A stretch of 64,000 nt of DNA. Source: Marinoscillum sp965229915 (GTDB lineage Bacteria > Bacteroidota > Bacteroidia > Cytophagales > Cyclobacteriaceae). A program made the position numbers and the translations under genes. The DNA lies in NCBI RefSeq assembly GCF_965229915.1, contig NZ_CBDDJZ010000001.1, forward strand, positions 4,030,001 to 4,094,000, read 5' to 3'. Positions 61,293-64,000 of the stretch are shown piece after piece (position 1 is the first letter of the stretch; each line of letters starts with the position of its first letter). The notes under the pieces were generated by a model. That model did not search any database. It was not told the DNA's origin and worked only from the letters and a program-made list of their open reading frames with translations.

Positions 61293-61604
61293 CTAGGTTG
61301 GGGTGGTACCCGACTGGAAAGGAGTTGTTTTAAGTAACGACTCCTTTTTTTGCACATATATGTTTGTGTTCAATGCAGCTTCAAGTTTTTCAAATTCCGG
61401 AATTAAATTGATGATCCACTTTAGTTGACTGAATATTAAACTGATGTCTGCTTCTGACATCCAGGAAGGGTGGAAGACTTCCGCTTTTTTGATTTGGCCA
61501 GTTCGTTTATCTACCACATGCAGTGTCTTGCCTGTAAAATTGTAAGCTTCCCTAAAAATGGGAAGGCTACAGTTGATATAAGAATAATCTAATTTAGTGA
61601 TCAA
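61293..61604 (-). CDS. Hypothetical protein, 103 residues
   Basis: MITKLDYSYINCSLPIFREAYNFTGK... The frame is intact and has an ordinary residue mix, but no family was recognised. A hairpin followed by a T run on the + strand (AAAGGAGT ... ACTCCTTTTTTT, 61319-61353) falls within its last codons, which could end a transcript from the left. Confidence in coding is moderate. Confidence 0.45.
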   Translation of the reverse strand: MITKLDYSYINCSLPIFREAYNFTGKTLHVVDKRTGQIKKAEVFHPSWMSEADISLIFSQLKWIINLIPEFEKLEAALNTNIYVQKKESLLKTTPFQSGTTPT

Positions 61605-61697
61605 AAAAATCAGTTGGATTTATCAGTATGGGAATTACTACTTCAAGAAAGGATATTGGAATATTTTGGAGTAGTATCAACACTAACAATGTCGAGA

Positions 61698-61755
61698 ATT
61701 GTAATCAGTAGGTCGTTGGGCGGTTCGCCGCCTCGATCGAATCCGATTGGGAGCT
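61698..61755 (+). pseudogene. tRNA-Thr-like 3' half with 17-nt insertion
   Basis: TTGTAATCAGTAGGTCGTTGG, then after an insert TCGAATCCGATTGGGAGC, match the usual tRNA-Thr(TGT) from the anticodon loop to the acceptor. The insert (61720-61736) carries the perfect hairpin GGCGG-TTCG-CCGCC. No 5' half is present. Identification is from recall of Bacteroidota tRNA-Thr, not from a search. Confidence 0.45.
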
Positions 61756-61839
61756 CTCAATTGACTAAAAACCCATTTAGAATTTATTCTGAGTGATTTT
61801 TTATTTTCTATACATTCAAAGCCAAGTGCTCTCAATTGT

Positions 61840-62874
61840 CTATTTGGATTCAACCACCTTCAGCCTTTCTGAAAGCTGATTGTTTTGTTCCTTTAACTGC
61901 TTTATTTCCTTATTCTGCTCAATCAAATAAAGCGTCAACTCTTCAATCTTCTGAAGGAGTTTAGCATCCATTTCACCTAGGTTAATTCCGTTTTCCTTGA
62001 CCTCTGCTTCACTTGGAATCTCTGGTAGGTGACCTTTCTCGTTTATGTGTTGCTCCACTTCACCAAGGGTTCGGAGATTATACTCAGAACTAAAGACGTA
62101 GTCTGGCCAGCCTGGACCTGCTTGTACTTGTACTTCCCTTGCTCCGATGGATCCCTCTACAGCGAGTTTGTGAGACCCGGTGGAGGTGGTGCCAATCCCT
62201 ACATTTCCATTGCTAAGGATTCTCATTTTTTCAGTAAAGTATGGTGCTTCAATTGTTCCCCTGGTATAAAATAGCATATCTACATTGTTGGACCATTTAC
62301 TCGCTGATTGTGCAAATATTCCTACCGATTTTTGATGTATTGAGTGAATATTGGAGCTGCCATCTAAGGTTATTGTCATACCTAAAATCCTGTTGTCGTT
62401 GGGTGTAGACGAACTTGAAGATCGTATTACAAAAGAGTTGGCCTCATGGGCAGCAAAGTATGGGGTCGATACCAGCTCAAGGTTAGTCTGGGGAGAGGTA
62501 GTTCCAAAGCCTACTTTTCCTGCAGCATACAAGTTGCCTTGAGAATTTAGACTAAATTTCAAGCCGTTCGCATCTGATGCTTCAATAAATTTAAAATGTC
62601 CATAATTGCCATCAGTAGTAGAGGTGAAATTAAGCATAGTCCCTTTATACTTTATTGAATTGGATATCCATGTATTGATATTTAATAGATCAGAAGTTTC
62701 TGCACCTGAATTAATCCTTGCTTTTCCATGAACCTGAAGGTTATAATCATTTGTACTTGTTGCACCAATACTAACCTGATCTGAGGTGGATAGGATATCA
62801 GTGGATTCAACCCATTGTGCGTGAATAGAACATGACAGTAAAATGATAAGGATGGTCAAAAATGACTTTTTCAT
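61840..62874 (-). CDS. Secreted S74-like repeat protein (first paralogue)
   Basis: 344 residues with a signal peptide ending HAQ. Repeats of the form GxGTTSPQTxLELV and GIGTTSTGSHKLAVEGSIGAREVQV lead to the C-terminal block WPDYVFSSEYNLRTLGEVEQHINEKGHLPEIPSEAEV and a coiled coil (LLQKIEELTLYLIEQNKEIKQL), which is widespread in Bacteroidota surface and tail-fibre-like proteins. Its start overlaps the upstream stop by 4 bases. Probably exported and trimeric; function unknown. Confidence 0.75.
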   Translation of the reverse strand: MKKSFLTILIILLSCSIHAQWVESTDILSTSDQVSIGATSTNDYNLQVHGKARINSGAETSDLLNINTWISNSIKYKGTMLNFTSTTDGNYGHFKFIEASDANGLKFSLNSQGNLYAAGKVGFGTTSPQTNLELVSTPYFAAHEANSFVIRSSSSSTPNDNRILGMTITLDGSSNIHSIHQKSVGIFAQSASKWSNNVDMLFYTRGTIEAPYFTEKMRILSNGNVGIGTTSTGSHKLAVEGSIGAREVQVQAGPGWPDYVFSSEYNLRTLGEVEQHINEKGHLPEIPSEAEVKENGINLGEMDAKLLQKIEELTLYLIEQNKEIKQLKEQNNQLSERLKVVESK

Positions 62875-64000
62875 TTATTGATTTGTTTAAGGGTTTCTTT
62901 AAGTATGGTTATCTCTTTTTGTTGTTTAACAAGCTTGGCGTTTTGAATTTCCAACTCTTTATTCTGCTCGATCAAATAAAGTGTCAATTCCTCAATCTTC
63001 TGAAGTAGTTTAGCATCCATCTCTCCAAGGTTGATGCCATTTTCAGCTACTTCAACTTCGTTTGGGATTTCAGGGAGATGACCTTTTTCATTTATGTGTT
63101 TTTCGACTTCTTCGAGTGTTCTGAGTTCGTAATCACTATCAAAAACAAAGTCTGACCAAGTGCCAGCTTCTACTTTGATTTCCCTTGCTCCAATAGAGCC
63201 TCCAACGGCTAACTTATGTGAGCCAGTTGAAGAAGTACCTATCGCCAAAGGAACATTTGGGATTTCAATAAGATCATGGTCAAAGTCAAAGTTTAGAAAT
63301 ACATTCCCAGAGGTCGGCGCGTCATATTTTAAGAATCTCAAATTATCTGTGTTTGAAGTTCCATAATCTAGGAGCCATCTTGGGTTTTCCTGATGCTTGA
63401 AGGATATTGCATTATATGGGTTTGATCCATTTGAGTTCAAGATGATGTTACCATCCACCCTATTATTACCTGCAACATGTAGCCTTTCATCAGGATCGTT
63501 ATTTCCAATACCTAAATACCCATTGTTCATTAAAGACATTTTACTGCTTCCATCAATTTGAAAACCAATCCTAGAAGTCGAACCACCCCCTGTGTAATTG
63601 ATATAGCTATTTCCGTCGCTGCTTGAATGTATGGATAAAAATCTATTTTGGTCAGTTGACATTCGCATCATTCCAAAAACATCAAGGGTCGAACTTGGTG
63701 AGTTTGTTCCTATTCCGATTTTTCCATTTTGGACGATGAAATCTCCCCCTGATTTGAATCGATAATTTACTGTTTCATCTTGCTTTATCTTTAAACCATC
63801 ACTCTCGATTTGAAAATGATAAAATTGATTAGGAGAGTAACGAGTGTCCTTCAGCGTTAGTAAAGAACTTCTCCATGTATTTGTTTCAATTAGTAAACCT
63901 CCACTTTTGATTTGAGCACTTCCTGTGGGAGGAAAGGAGTTCGTCTGACTCCAACTTGAGAAGCTTATTAATGATAAAATTACTAACAGTAGATTCTTTT
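62871..64000 (-). CDS. Secreted S74-like repeat protein (second paralogue), start beyond window
   Basis: The frame stays open from the stop at 62871 to the window end, giving about 376 residues. The last window codons read KNLLLVILSLISFSSWSQ, a signal peptide, so only a codon or two, including the start, lie outside. GIGTNSPSSTLDVFG and GIGNNDPDERLHVAG repeats, then GSIGAREIKV, VEKHINEKGHLPEIPNEVEV and a coiled coil. Tail is nearly the same as in the next gene, so they are tandem duplicates. Confidence 0.75.
   Translation of the reverse strand, partial: KNLLLVILSLISFSSWSQTNSFPPTGSAQIKSGGLLIETNTWRSSLLTLKDTRYSPNQFYHFQIESDGLKIKQDETVNYRFKSGGDFIVQNGKIGIGTNSPSSTLDVFGMMRMSTDQNRFLSIHSSSDGNSYINYTGGGSTSRIGFQIDGSSKMSLMNNGYLGIGNNDPDERLHVAGNNRVDGNIILNSNGSNPYNAISFKHQENPRWLLDYGTSNTDNLRFLKYDAPTSGNVFLNFDFDHDLIEIPNVPLAIGTSSTGSHKLAVGGSIGAREIKVEAGTWSDFVFDSDYELRTLEEVEKHINEKGHLPEIPNEVEVAENGINLGEMDAKLLQKIEELTLYLIEQNKELEIQNAKLVKQQKEITILKETLKQINK

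Overview
The window looks like chromosome of a free-living, probably marine Bacteroidota of the Cytophagales type. Several signals support this. Exported proteins carry signal peptides ending in AQ or SQ. Promoters fit the Bacteroidota TTG-N19-21-TAnnTTTG pattern, for example before gap, the DAHP synthase gene and ilvE. Shine-Dalgarno sequences are weak or absent. Characteristic families are present: DUF1080, PadR plus FtsX-like permeases with an N-terminal prefix domain, M16 peptidases, and S74-like repeat proteins with an LPEIPS-type tail.

Layout. 1-6.3 kb: sugar-processing secreted proteins (two DUF1080 genes, a beta-propeller/cytochrome c fusion) and an LpxL-like acyltransferase. 6.4-12.3 kb: housekeeping and stress genes (DAHP synthase, OsmC, nitrilase, cold-shock protein, collagen-like lipoprotein, thioredoxin-like protein, membrane sensor, FrnE-like DsbA). 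12.4-24.3 kb: two PadR/permease pairs enclosing an M16 peptidase and a 2.6-kb repeat island. The island holds three tandem units, each with a GIY-YIG nuclease gene in an exactly 335-bp interval between palindromic elements. 24.5-31.1 kb: an A+T-richer defence-like cassette, an exonuclease-like/RecQ/UvrD triple fusion with an HNH nuclease gene overlapping it and a second HNH nuclease gene convergent to it. 31.2-37.2 kb: assorted genes (cytidylate-kinase-like, 1-Cys peroxiredoxin, a fourth GIY-YIG gene with palindromes, MauG-like peroxidase, methyltransferase). 37.2-49.5 kb: a single-strand ilvE-D-B-N-C-A-thrA-B-C operon running from aspartate to threonine, isoleucine and valine, preceded by an unreported-looking 28-codon leader peptide and a transcription attenuator. 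49.6-50.4 kb: a third palindrome cluster with a GIY-YIG relic. 50.4-59.0 kb: sucC, lolD, an EamA permease, yebC, a four-helix-bundle sensor, gap, a second M16 peptidase. 59.1-61.8 kb: an intact tRNA-Glu, a broken 5'-half copy of it, a scar joining a truncated phosphoesterase to a truncated AraC regulator, a RadC-like gene, and a tRNA-Thr-like 3'-half. 61.8-64 kb: two paralogous S74-like surface proteins, the second running off the window.

The three most interesting items are: (i) the association of GIY-YIG nuclease genes with palindromic elements at every palindrome cluster in the window, resembling the REP/RAYT relationship but with a different nuclease; (ii) the exonuclease-RecQ-UvrD fusion with two HNH nucleases; (iii) the ilv leader-peptide attenuator. 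A 14-nt G/C-rich unit that appears in 0, 1 or 2 copies inside the palindromes, and once in the broken tRNA-Glu, is a further oddity. All calls were made by reading; no database search was possible.
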